A stretch of 64,000 bases of DNA from NCBI GenBank assembly GCA_021521415.1, contig JAIQDT010001748.1:186001-250000 (forward strand). The letters run 5' to 3'. The notes beneath the pieces were generated by a model that saw only the letters and a program-made list of their open reading frames with translations, had not been told where the DNA came from and did no database searches. This document shows, in pieces, positions 45,887 to 57,026 of the stretch (its first letter is position 1; each line of letters starts with the position of its first letter). Both the position numbers and the translations under genes were made by a program. This stretch comes from Bidens hawaiensis. Lineage: Eukaryota > Streptophyta > Magnoliopsida > Asterales > Asteraceae.

Positions 45887-46334
45887 TGTTGGTGCACATT
45901 TTGTGGCCGTCGCTTGGCGAATAGTTTAGAATGTTTATGTTGTATGCTGTACACCTAGGTAGTGGTTCACGCTGAAAGTGATCCATTTGAAAGAGCATTT
46001 TCAAATGGATACTCATTCGATCGAACCAGTTTCTTATTCGATCGAATGAGTCTGCCATTCGATCGAATGAGTCCTGACCGAATGGCAGCGGGTATAAATA
46101 CCAGCTTTCAGTCGTGAACATGTAAGGTTTTAAGGTTTTTGCGTGCCCGGAGCCCAGGTGCTGTCCGGATGAGGGGGGAGGCCATGCTCGACCTCCCCCT
46201 GCCATAGATCGTGATTTCTCTGTTTAAACAAGCATGTAACCGTTCGCGTTTATCAATAAAGTGTTTGTTTTTATCTTTGATCTGTGGTTGAAACCTTCCG
46301 TCCCGAACCTGCTCGGATCGTCACCGGTCCTACA
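45887..46334 (+). repeat. 3' LTR of element E
   Basis: 448 bp, same length as the 5' LTR, one visible difference. Preceded by the purine tract in CCAAGGGGGAATT and followed by the target duplication CTTTT. Confidence 0.88.
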
Positions 46335-46546
46335 CTTTTGTTTATGCAAACTGATTTTAAACTGTTTTCATTGGATTTTAAGTCGTCCTGTGTGACGCAA
46401 CTTTTGTCTTTTGGTTTTTTTACGCTTCCGCACTTATTTTCATTTAAACGTTTTTATGGTTTGATTATAACTAATGATTTCGATCCTGTTAGTTCACTCC
46501 CTCTGACGGTAAAACTCCGTTAGTGGAATTTGAGGGTGTGACAGAT

Positions 46547-46564
46547 TGGTATCAGAGCCAGGTT
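46547..46564 (+). promoter_or_regulatory. Primer binding site of element C
   Basis: TGGTATCAGAGCCAGGTT, three bases after the middle LTR, is complementary to the 3' end of plant initiator tRNA-Met. Confidence 0.9.
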
Positions 46565-46716
46565 TTAGCGAACTAGAAGCTGCATGCATACTAGACTATA
46601 ACCGCGACGACCCATTAGTTATAATGATACGCACTGCATAAGTTTGTGTAGCCTTTGTTATCTTATCTCTTTACCTCTTTCACTCATACGCGCGCATACA
46701 CGGCTTACCTATAGAG

Positions 46717-47403
46717 ATGTCGACGCTACCATCATCATCATCCGATCAGATGACTCATGCTCGTGGGAAGGAGCCGCAGCTACCTACCTCATCGCCACCC
46801 CGTGTAGTCCCGGAACTCGAAGCTCCCGCACCGAAGAGGTATCGCTTATCCGGAGGCATGTACGAAAACGAAGTTAGCTGGGATTGGTACCCTAATATGA
46901 TTAGGCGTATGGTCTATCGCGAACAAGTTCCCCCGCTACCCCACCCGAACCATCCTGCTTACCCCAACACCCTACCACCCATAACCGAACCTGTAGAGCG
47001 TGTGCTCGCAACTGTTGTTTCTTGTTTGGAGCGTGACGTGGGTTACATGCGCTATACGAGAGCTAACGTTTCCGGACTGTTAAAAGATGGAACCGAGACT
47101 AAGGAGGAAATTTCCCGCATGACAGCGGCTATGAAGGAAATGCAATATGCTAGCGACCAACAGATGAAGATTATGAGAAAAATGCAAGCAGATATGATAG
47201 ATTTGCAAGAGCAACTTCTTGTGGCGAGATCCCGGACAGAGATAGCTCTAGAGCGATGCGATATCTTACAAACGCAAATTGCTCAGAATCCGAGGAAGAT
47301 CCCGAGGAGGAAGCCGAAGAGGAACCGGAGGAAGAACCGGCTGAGCCGGAGGCACACTCAGAGGTGTCCTCAGACGATGACATCTGAGAATGATAACACC
47401 TAG
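46717..47403 (+). CDS. Upstream ORF (ORF0) of element C, coiled-coil-like
   Basis: A 228-codon frame starting MSTLPSSSSDQMTHARGKEP, placed between primer site and gag. The middle is helical and heptad-like (KEEISRMTAAMKEMQYASDQ, DMIDLQEQLLVARSRTEIAL). The C-terminal tail in this frame is basic (PRRKPKRNRRKN), but the +1-shifted reading of the same DNA gives a Glu/Pro/Ser-rich acidic tail ending SSDDDI and a TGA near 47384-47386, which looks like the ancestral end. A one-base indel near 47270 is likely. The annotated frame ends in TAG exactly before the gag ATG and is in phase with gag. Function unknown; possibly a gag accessory or N-terminal gag extension. Confidence 0.6.
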   Translation: MSTLPSSSSDQMTHARGKEPQLPTSSPPRVVPELEAPAPKRYRLSGGMYENEVSWDWYPNMIRRMVYREQVPPLPHPNHPAYPNTLPPITEPVERVLATVVSCLERDVGYMRYTRANVSGLLKDGTETKEEISRMTAAMKEMQYASDQQMKIMRKMQADMIDLQEQLLVARSRTEIALERCDILQTQIAQNPRKIPRRKPKRNRRKNRLSRRHTQRCPQTMTSENDNT

Positions 47404-50046
47404 ATGTCTGGAAGAAACGCTGGACACGGACGTGGTAACATCAACTTGACTGCCGCAGAACTCCAAACTCTGCTGAACGACCACGCGGAGGCCGCTCTAG
47501 CCGCCCATATTCAGAACCAAGCTGGAGGTCCAATTGGAACGTGTACCTTCAAGAATTACCTTGACTGCAAGCCCAGTACGTTTAAGGGCACTGAGGGAGC
47601 TATAGGCTTCCTGCGTTGGGCTGAGAAGGCCGAATCGGCGTTTGAGATATGTAATTGTCCCCCTGTCAGTAGGGTCAAATTTGCTGCTGGAACACTTGAA
47701 GATTCCGCCCACACTTCGTGGAATTCAAACGTGCAGATCCTTGGATTGGAACTGGCTAACGCTATGAACTGGGAGGAGTTCAAAAACATGATGCGAGAAG
47801 AGTACTGTCCGAGAGAGGAGATTGCAAAGTTGGAATCCGAGTTTTGGTCATTGAAGATGGTGGGTTCCGAAATTGAAGCCTACACCACCCGTTCTCACGA
47901 GTTAGCTGTGATGTGTCCACGGATGGTAGACCCGCCGAGTAAGAGGATTGAAATGTATATTGATGGGTTAGCACCGCAAATTCAGGGCATGGTGACGTCT
48001 TCCAGACCAGCTACGATTCAACAAGTGATCCGGTTAGCTCATAAACTGACGGATCAAGCAGTGACCCAAGGTGCGCTACCACCTAGGGGTTCAACCACTA
48101 AAGCCCGTGACAACCCGAGCATTAACAACAGCAACAATAACCCGACCAATGGAAAGAGAAAGTTTGACAACACCAGATCCTCATCCTCGAACCCTCCACA
48201 ACAACACTACCGTAAGCCCGAACTCACTCGGGGCTTCAACGATCAGGGTCACAATAGCAATAACAACGGTGGCGGGCAGGGTTCGAGCGGATATGCTGAG
48301 AAATATCCGAAGTGCAACAGGTGCAACTATCATCATGCTGGCCCGTGTGACCGTGTCAAGTGTCTGAGATGCGGAAAGATGGGTCACCAGGCAAAGGAAT
48401 GTAGAGAAGACCTTGCGGCAAAGGGTGCTCCTAGACCACCTATGACGACTAAGGGATGTTTCGAATGTGGTCAAGGGGGTCATTTCAGGAGAGATTGTCC
48501 CAAACTAAAACAGAACGAGAACAATGGAAGTAATGGAAGTGGCAGTGGTGGTGGAAACAATGGTAAAGGAAGAGCTTTTGTTATTGGGTCGGGTCAAGCC
48601 CGCAACGATCCGTATGTGGTGACTGGTAAGTTTCCTGTAATCGACTGTTTTGCTTCTGTATTGTTTGACACTGGAGCTGATAGGAGTTTTGTATCGAAAG
48701 CCTTTAGTCAACTCTTAGACCTAACTCCAACCCCGTTAGATGCTAAGTTTCCTGTTGAATTAGCTGACGGTAAGACTATAGTAACGACTCATGTACTTGC
48801 GGGATGTAGGTTAAAACTGTCAGGTCATATTTTTGATATCGACCTCATACCTTTTACGCTTGGTAGTTTCGATGTCGTTGTCGGCATGGACTGGTTATCC
48901 GAGAACCGAGCGGAAATTATATGTCATGACAAGATAGTCCACATTTCTACCCCTTCCGGCGAGATCATTTCGATCCGGGGCGAGAGAAGCGGCATGACTA
49001 CCAGCGTCATCACCCTCATGAAGGCGCATAAGTATCTACGAAAGGTTCATCCGGAAATTTTGGCGCAGATTGTTGATAAACCCGCAGAGGAGAAGCGAAT
49101 TGAAGATATACCGATTGTGCGAGACTTTTCAGAAGTTTTCCCGGAGGATTTGCCTGGACTCCCTCCTATACGACAAGTCGAATTCCAAATCGAGTTGACA
49201 CCCGGTGCAGCACCCATATCACGAGCCCCGTATCGGCTCGCACCGGCGGAGCTTCAGGAACTGTCCACTCAGCTGCAAGATTTGTTGGATAAGGGTTTAA
49301 TCCGACCTAGCTCATCGCCATGGGGAGCCCCTGTCTTATTTGTCCGAAAGAAGGACGGGACTTTTCGAATGTGTATCGACTACCGGGAGTTGAACAAGGT
49401 GACGGTCAAGAACCGTTATCCTTTACCCCGAATTGATGATCTGTTTGACCAGCTCCAAGGATCGAATTACTATTCGAAGATCGATCTGCGGTCTGGTTAC
49501 CATCAATTAAGAGTGCGCGAAGAAGATATCTCAAAGACGGCTTTCAGAACACGGTATGGTCACTACGAGTTTTCGGTTATGCCTTTTGACTTAACCAACG
49601 CACCAGCCGTATTTATGGATCTCTTGAATAGAGTATGCAAGGCGTACCTCGACAAGTTTGTGATTGTTTTCATTGATGATATTCTCGTCTACTCCAAGGA
49701 CGAGGCTGACCACGAAGAACATTTGAGGTTAATTCTGGAATTGCTGAAGAAGGAACAACTATACGCTAAACTCTCGAAATGCGAATTTTGGCTTCGCGAG
49801 GTTCACTTTTTAGGACATGTGATCAATGAGAATGGTATCCATGTCGATCCCGGCAAGGTAGATGCCATCAAAAACTGGGAAGCACCTAAGACTCCGACTG
49901 AGGTGCGGCAATTCCTAGGACTGGCCGGCTACTACCGGCGTTTCATCGAGGGATTTTCAAAGATTGCTCAACCCCTCACCGCTTTGACTCACAAAGGCAC
50001 TAAGTACAATTGGGTGACGCGCAAGAATCCGCTTTTCAACTGTTGA
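47404..50046 (+). pseudogene. gag-pol: Element C gag, protease and reverse transcriptase (frame intact to RT end)
   Basis: An 880-codon frame. Gag spans about residues 40-210 ([35 protein letters not shown]). There are CCHC knuckles at 320 ([14 protein letters not shown]) and 352 ([14 protein letters not shown]). The protease loop FDTGADRSF has D422. RT runs from about 590: [36 protein letters not shown] and the catalytic FIDD at 756-759. Residue 729 is Asp in [10 protein letters not shown] where the family has Gly. A lost base in the G run at 50012-50014 (TGGGTGAC for TGGGGTGAC) shifts the frame at the RT/RNase H boundary. The first two thirds look translatable; enzyme activity is doubtful. 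Confidence 0.9.
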
Positions 50047-51989
50047 AAACCAAACTCTGCAGCGCCCCTATTCCATCCCTACCCGAGGGAACAGAGAATT
50101 TTGAGGTACATTGTGACGCATCGATACAAGGTCTCGGTTGTGTGCTGATGCAACTCGAGAAGGTTATAGCCTATACCTCTCGACAACTACAGATTCATGA
50201 GAAAAACTACACGACCCATGACTTGGAACTTGGAGCTGTGGTGTTTGCCCTTAAGATATGGAGGCATTACTTGTACGGTACCAAGTTTACCATTTACACC
50301 GACCACAAGAGTGTCCAACATATCTACGATCAGAAGGAGCTGAACATGCGACAGCGTCGTTGGGTCGAGCTGCTTAAGGATTATGATTGTGCCATCAAGT
50401 ACCACCTTGGCAAGGCCAATGTAGTGGCCTACGCTCTCAGTAGAAAAGAAACCGATAAACCCAGGCGGGTGCAAGCATTGCAACTCACGATTCATGCCAA
50501 CTTACCCGATCAGATTCGCGAGGCGCAACTCAAAGCTTTGAAAGATGATAATCTTCCATCAGAACTCATGCGGGGCATGAACAAGCAACTTGAAACCAAA
50601 TCGGACGGGGTCCGATATTTTGAGAACCGGATTTGTGTTCCACGATACGGAGAGTTGAGAACTCTGGTGATGGACGAAGCTCACAGGTCCCGATATTCTA
50701 TCCACCCCGGCTCGGATAAAATGTACCATGACTTAAAGGCACTTTACTGGTGGCCGAACATGAAAGCCGACATTGCCACCTACGTGAGTAAATGCTTGAC
50801 TTGTGCCACAGTCAAAATAGAATACCAGAAACCATCTGGCCTACTACAACAACTGGAACTTCCAATGTGGAAATGGGAGCACATCTCAATGGACTTCATC
50901 ACTGGATTACCTAAAACACCGACGGGATGCGATACCATCTGGGTGATTGTTGACCGGTTGACTAAGTCTGCGCACTTTTTAGCGATTAAGGAATCGGACA
51001 AAAGGGAAAGACTGACTCGCGTCTACATGAAAGAAGTGGTGTCTAGACACGGAGTGCCTGTCTCAATCATTTCTGATCGAGATTCCCGTTTCACTTCGCA
51101 CTTTTGGAAGTCACTACCGAGCGCACTAGGCACCCGTCTTGATATGAGCACAACATACCATCCTCAGACGGATGGGCAAAGTGAACGAACTATTCAGACC
51201 TTATAGGACATGTTGCGTGCATGTGTGTTGGATTTCGGAAAAAGTTGGGAACCTCACTTACCTTTGGTAGAATTTTCGTATAATAACAGCTACCACGCAA
51301 GTATTAAAGCAGCGCCGTTTGAAGCACTGTACGGACGGAAGTGTCGATCACCTCTCTGCTGGGCAGAGGTGGGTGACAGCCAAATCACTGGTCCAGAACT
51401 GGTACTCGAAACCTCTGAAAAGATTGTTCAAATCCGAAACCGCATGGCAGCAGCACAAGATCGTCAAAAGAGTTACGCCGACAAGCGCCGAAAGCCTTTC
51501 GAATTTCAAGCGAACGACCAAGTATTACTCAAAGTCTCACCTTGGTAAGGTGTGGTTCGCTTTGGGAAGCGAAACAAACTCAACCCACGATACGTTGGTC
51601 CTTACCGGATAACTGAGCGCATTGGTCCGGTGGCGTACCGACTGGACCTACCAACGGAACTCAGTGGCGTACACAATGTATTCCACGTATCCAATTTGAA
51701 GAAATGCCTATCTGATCAAACCCAAGTAGTCCCTTTGGATGAACTGCAAGTTGATGAACTATTACGCTTCATTGAAGAACCAGTCGAAGTTTTGGATTGG
51801 GAAACCAAAACGCTCAAGCACAGCAAAATTCCAATCGTTAAGGTTCGTTGGAACTCGAGACGTGGACCAGAGTTCACATGGGAACGCGAGGATCTAATGA
51901 TGAAAAAGTATCCTCACCTTTTTGAAAGGCTGACCAAACACAGAAAACCGCGAAACCCGACAAACCGTCAGAAATCACCGGAGGTATGA
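50010..51989 (+). pseudogene. pol: Element C RNase H, integrase and chromodomain, broken
   Basis: RNase [45 protein letters not shown], then [11 protein letters not shown], where the expected ADALSR aspartate is Tyr (50430-50432), a probable catalytic loss. Integrase: H-x-H region [22 protein letters not shown], core [35 protein letters not shown] and [18 protein letters not shown], so the D,D,E residues are present. A TAG follows (51204-51206, where Glu is expected) and a TAA after SPW (51546-51548). The chromodomain (KVRWNSRRGPEFTWERED) ends the frame at 51989. Two nonsense codons plus the Tyr change make it inactive. Confidence 0.9.
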
Positions 51990-52085
51990 ATTAAATTTCG
52001 GGACAAAATTTCTTTCTACTAGGGGATGATATGACAAACTGAAAATTTTTTTTACTTTTTCAGACACTCATCACGACTTGACTCA

Positions 52086-52121
52086 AATTTTCGGGACGAA
52101 AATTCTTTAACATGGGAATGA
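52086..52121 (+). promoter_or_regulatory. Hairpin and polypurine tract before the 3' LTR of element C
   Basis: AATTTTCG-GGA-CGAAAATT (52086-52104) followed by CATGGGAATGA at the LTR edge. A preceding copy at about 51994-52010 has lost one pair (GGACAAAATT). Confidence 0.65.
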
Positions 52122-54695
52122 TGTGACATCCGTCAATTTCAGGTTAACTCCGTTAACTCAACTCCGTCAATTCAAACTTAAAGATCATTGAATCTATAAC
52201 GCACACCTCATTACATTTAAACTAGGGTTTAAATGACGCTTGACAATTACTACATGTGTAGTCTTTCGGGAATTTGCACCGAAACGCAAACGAGTTGACG
52301 CAAACAATTGGTGAATAAACGAAAAACGTCAAAACAATAATTATGTGATAATTATGTATTAGACTTATGTGTTATGTGATAACGTTGTTATAAACGTTAA
52401 CTCAAGGTGCTAGAACTAGTTAATTAAGCTAGAAAAGTAACATTTGAAAGTGGAGGGACCTAGATGTAACATGATTATTATTATTATTAATATTAACCCA
52501 ACCCTAGCCTCTCTTTCTCTCCACTCCCTCTACCCCGATCGGACCCCCTCCCCCTTGCTCTCGGCTGCCGCCACTCACACACATACATACAATCAATTTT
52601 CAAGCTTTTCAATTGAAGATTAAGGTGCTAGGAAGGTATAAACAACTATCCTATGCATCCTCTATGCTTAATTTCGATTTTTAATGGGTTAATTATAAAC
52701 CCTAGGTCCGATTTTAATATGTGATTGTGTTCATGTGTCTTGTTTTGATTGAAAGATGTATTGATTGTTGAATTGATAACTAGTATTGGTGTAATTGCAT
52801 GTTAATCGTTTGTTTCTTGATTTTGAGTTCAAGTAAAACCCTAATCATGGATGTAATGTGTTTTTGATGTGCATGGATAATAATTATGGTGTCTATAAGG
52901 TCATATGAACGGATTATGGTCCATAGATAGTTAATATGTTGAGTTTGGATGCAAACAGTTTCTGGACAGATTGTGTTATTGATGTTCAATTGACTGTAAC
53001 GGGGTGTGAATGTGAAAATTGGTCGAGATAATTGATACTACAGTAAACTAGGTTGAGTCTAGTTTTTAAATAATATAAATTTGCAATTTTTTAACGTGTA
53101 AAAGTTAACTTTTATGATTTTACAAAAACGTTGTGTAAATCTGAGTTGTGAGACCTTCTGTTAGGTTGTTTTGTAAATATTATATCTCATGAACTATGAG
53201 ACCAAATGGGTTGGTTCCACCTCTGGAAGTTAACTTGTTGAGTTAAGAACCTAACCCAATTGGTCTTGCATTTGTTGGATTTTTCATTTAACGGGAATTA
53301 CAAATAACATTCTGTTGCGCATGAATTTGACTGTTGTGAGTTTGCTGTAGTAAATTGATCATTGTGGGAAATATATGTGGAATAAAAATACAACAAAATA
53401 TTTTCTGGAAACCTAACACATGTGTACTTTTGTGATGATTTTTGGTGAATTAATTGAGATGATATGATCTGTTGAATAGGATAATCTTTCAAGTAGAATT
53501 CTGTCTCGGTAAAGTTAGCTGCTGAACTTTGTGAAAATACATGAAAAGTGCTAGTTGCTAGTTAATTGTTATGTTTTGACCAAATTGCCCCTGCGGGGAA
53601 TACTTGCTAAATAGTTGTGGTGCTTTGACCAAATTGCCCCTGCGGGGAATAGTTGCTAGTGATGTACATTATTAATACACGACACGTAAATAATTGTTCA
53701 CACCTGTATCGTATCACAAATGTACTTGTTAAGTCACACACGATTCACAAACGAAACACGAAACGTAATTTGTGCATAGGTGTTATGTGCCGAGTCTAGA
53801 GACTCGATAATAGTTCCGACACTTAGAAAATCTCTTTGTTGTTTTAGAACGCTAGAGAGAGTTTTCTGTGACGCGCATCACTTGGTGATTTATTTTTGGG
53901 AATTCTTCGCAAACAGTGAGTTTCACTTACCCCTTTAAACTGTTTTAAACGCTTTTCACTTGGGGGAGATAACATACTCCGAAAACGCTTTTAAGATTTT
54001 GTTAGTAAATTATATATCACCTGTAAAGGCTAAGTGGCAAACGAAACAATTGAAGTCCTACACATCGAACCGGTTAATATTTGGATAATAGCGAGTCACT
54101 GTTGAGTAGTACTACTGGGTTTGACAAACCCCACCCAACGCTAAACTCGACTGGAGGTCGAGCGGGTGTAATTTTGGCTTACACATACCATGGTCTGGAT
54201 GACCTGGTGGCAAGGCACTTGATAAACAGTCAGCTTCGGTGTCGAACACTTAGTAATACTTGTTGTATAGGCTAGCTACCTATCGATATATAATTGATTT
54301 AACACTATCTGGTAACGCAAAACGCTAAACGCAAAACGCTGAACGCAACACGCTGAACGCAAAACGCTGAACGCTTTATTTTATATAAACTTGTGAACTC
54401 ACCAACCTCGTGTTGACACTTTTAGTATGTTATTCTCAGGTAGCCGAGGCGGGCGCATGGTATAGGATCATACATTGATTGAAACGCTTTTGTTTATGCA
54501 AACTGATTTTAAAATGTTGTCATTGGATTTTAAGTCGTCCTGTGTGACGCAACTTTTGTCTTTTGGTTTTTTTACGCTTCCGCACTTATTTTCATTTAAA
54601 CATTTTTATGGTTTGATTATAACTAATGATTCCGATCCTGTTAGTTCACTCCCTCTGACGGTAAAACTCCGTTAGTGGAATTTGAGGGTGTGACA
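52122..54695 (+). repeat. 3' LTR of element C
   Basis: 2574 bp, TGTGACATCC...GGGTGTGACA, followed by the duplication GTATA. Nearly identical to the middle LTR apart from element E, scattered substitutions and one extra 14-bp CGCAAAACGCTGAA-type unit near 54315-54372. Motif GTGAACTCACCAACCTCG ... TTATTCTCAGGTAG near 54393-54445 is shared in style with the other Ty3 LTRs. Confidence 0.9.
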
Positions 54696-54700
54696 GTATA

Positions 54701-55844
54701 TTAATCCGATTAACGACAACATGCACACAAATACTATTCAACACAAAAAGGGAATATGTAAGAACGACTTCCATGTGGTTCAACGAAAGTCTTTATCAAC
54801 CTTCATTGCAGTTCGTCGTTTCGGAGGTATCGTCTGTTTTTACGAAGGCCATTATTAAATTTCACACAATAATCTAATAGGTTAAAGAGATATGATTCCC
54901 TCTATTCCATCAAAATTAAATTTTAGGGCCCATTTGGGAAACTTTAACAACTCCTTGCACATGCTCCTAACTCTTGGAAGCTGAAACGTATCATACAACA
55001 TATGGTCATTGCTCTGCGATAAGTGAATCCCCATATTTACAACTCCCACAATCCCACCAATATCCTTTCACTTGTGGATCCCCATTATCCATTATATTAC
55101 AAACTGAAAACTGTTTGATATGGCTGGCACAACAAAACTATATGAAAGTGTAGTCGTCACCAAATAGTTAGGACATGCCTACCATATGAATTGGTTTACC
55201 GGCAAAAAGGGGGCAATTTTCACTAAGACATGTGTCTCTCCAGCTATTCCTGTATGTTAATGTCGTATGGTTTTCTTAATTTTTTATTTCATTCCTACTT
55301 GTTAGTTTGTAATGCCCAAATAATAACTTTTTTATATATACAAGTTAACTACCAATCACTTTATAACACCATATATCCAATTTATATGCATACGCTAGTA
55401 TGCATGTACACAATCAATCACGTATGCCTACAACTTTACCATTTTTACAATTCGTTGACAGATGACTTCATGGATTCAACTTGAGTATTTCTTTCATATC
55501 CTGACTAGATTTCAATTCTAACTACTCACCAATTAACATACGTTAAATCCTTTTTGTCGATTAAAAATCACAAAACACATAAACTTACTTTATTAATAAA
55601 TATTTTACAAAACACGATGTAACACAAAAAACATGTAACAAAACATATGCACATGTGATAACTCATATGCACTGATAACCCGTTACACACCACACCAAAC
55701 ACTACAAAACAATACGGCAACGTGCTGGAACTTCTGCTAGTGTGTATGTGTGTGTGTGTATATATATATCAGGCTTATATATAATAAGGTTATAATTAGT
55801 AATTTGATCTATTAAATTATAAATAATTATATATTTATTCTTAC
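54701..55844. other. AT-rich flank, perhaps part of a decayed Copia LTR
   Basis: No gene seen. The stretch just left of 55845 could be the LTR of the minus-strand Copia remnant, but its far end is not evident. A TG/TA microsatellite lies near 55742-55770. Confidence 0.35.
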
Positions 55845-55845
55845 A

Positions 55846-56371
55846 TTCTCTCACTTGGTAGGGTAATCATTTACTATGAGTATTAGATAAGCCTGATCAG
55901 GAGCTAACACTCATTTTAGCTTTAAAGTCAAATTCGTGCAGAGAAATACAGTCATTGAATTCAACATCAGCTCAAGACCCCCATTAATCATAATGCAGTC
56001 CTAATTTAAAACCTCAGTAGTTATGATCAAAATTTTCAAGTAAGCCCTTCAGAACATTTGATTTGTATAAAAATTTGTCTATATGTCATAATGAATGAAG
56101 AACTTATTAAGAGACATACAAAATCAAAACTGGTACGGAAAAATTAATAGTTAATCATCCATAGTACGATATGTAGTTGTACATCGTCATCAATAAACCC
56201 CTCATGATTATAAGCGCTTTCATAATACTTATGGGTACTAGACCTTTAGTTATAGGATCCTTAAGCATATCATGAATGAACTTGATACAAAAATTTAGTT
56301 TCCTCAATCCGTTCACAAACGAATAATTAATTTCATATCGAATTTTAATGTAGCACCACTAGAACTGTTAC
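55846..56371 (-). pseudogene. Copia element 3' end: RNase H tail and polypurine tract, minus strand
   Basis: On the minus strand, near 56300-56190, a frame reads IHDMLKDPITKGLVPISIMK, the characteristic end of Copia RNase H (family form: ADPLTKGL). A shorter match to the KHIDIRYHF region precedes it near 56345-56310. Downstream on that strand CCAAGTGAGAGAATG (55860-55846 region) is the usual Copia polypurine tract at the LTR edge, with the LTR then starting TGTAAGAATAAA at 55845. The rest of pol is cut off by the LTR of element F, which begins at 56372, so F is younger. Stops and missing residues show decay. Confidence 0.65.
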
Positions 56372-56999
56372 TGTTAGGGATCAGAAATTTGATGTTGCGA
56401 ATATATTATCCTAGCACATGTGCTGGATCAATTATCCCTAGCGTGTGTTCCATATCTTGTAAGGAACAGGGATCCTCAGTACTTATTATCGATTACTAAT
56501 GATTGTTCTCTTTATATTATTAATATTAACACATGTTAAACGACTAATGGCCGAGTCCAACCTATTATTACGCGATCAAAGTCATTAAAGGACGTGGTTA
56601 AGCATGTAACGGTTATGTGGAAGTAATGGACTTGATTAGGGCGAGAAAATAGGGATGTTAGTTAGTGATATTTTATATATATAAAGAGGTCACGGTAGTA
56701 AAATTGGCAAGACACACACGTGTAATACACACACACACACTGAAAATTCTCTCTTGTAAGCGCTACCTTAGCTCTTGCCTTGTATTACATTACATTGTTT
56801 TATTAATAATATTGGTGATAGAAGATTGTCATCACCTGAGATTTTTATGCCGACGATCTCATATTGATCAAGGGCTTTTCCTCGTAACAAAATCATTGTG
56901 TTCCTTTCCATTTTTACTCGTATAATCACCATTGTCATTTAAGCATCCTACCTAACAAAACTAATTTGGTTACATTATCCTGGAAACCAAATTTTGACA
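56372..56999 (+). repeat. 5' LTR of element F
   Basis: 628 bp from TGTTAGGGATCAG to AAATTTTGACA, ten bases before the primer site. A TATA-like TTTTATATATATAAAG lies near 56670-56685. No second copy is in the window, so the left edge is inferred from the TG start and from the sudden end of the Copia sequence. Confidence 0.65.
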
Positions 57000-57008
57000 A
57001 ATATAATT

Positions 57009-57026
57009 TGGCGCCCACCGTGGGGC
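57009..57026 (+). promoter_or_regulatory. Primer binding site of element F
   Basis: TGGCGCCCACCGTGGGGC, the form I know from Tat-lineage elements. I do not assign the tRNA. Confidence 0.75.

Larger units (their letters stand above)
43912..46334 (+). mobile_element. Element E: recent non-autonomous Copia-like retrotransposon
   Basis: Perfect duplication CTTTT (43907-43911 and 46335-46339). LTRs of 448 bp (43912-44359 and 45887-46334) differ, by eye, at one base (C44038 versus T46013). The primer site TGGTATCAGAGCC (44362-44374) matches initiator tRNA-Met, and the purine tract AAGGGGGAA precedes the 3' LTR. The 1.5-kb interior encodes no gag or pol. TG start and initiator-Met primer fit a Copia parent, but lineage cannot be proven without pol. 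It contains many TTCGATCGAA palindromes, an A33 run and a tandem duplication. Confidence 0.88.
41558..46543 (+). repeat. Middle LTR of element C, interrupted by element E
   Basis: Starts TGTGACATCCGTCAATTTC and ends GAGGGTGTGACA, with element E at 43912-46334. Without E it is about 2.56 kb and nearly identical to the 3' LTR. It has two 55-bp repeats of TTGACCAAATTGCCCCTGCG near 43013-43095, a hairpin CGAGTC-TAGA-GACTCG near 43228, and three copies of a 14-bp CGCAAAACGCTGAA unit near 43751-43793 (four, one variant, in the 3' LTR). Confidence 0.88.
40788..54695 (+). mobile_element. Element C: Tekay Ty3 element in a three-LTR (tandem) form
   Basis: A single 5-bp duplication GTATA (40783-40787 and 54696-54700) brackets the order: LTR fragment, pol 3' end, complete middle LTR, primer site, ORF0, gag-pol, polypurine tract, complete 3' LTR. 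The middle LTR is used by both units. The first unit has lost most of its LTR and nearly all of its body. A nonsense codon after SPW is shared by both pol copies. This is best explained by unequal LTR recombination making a dimer, followed by a deletion. Confidence 0.88.

Noticed and set aside
46717..47403. Programmed readthrough of the TAG between ORF0 and gag
   Set aside because: The codons after the stop do not match the known plant readthrough context, and gag has its own ATG directly after.
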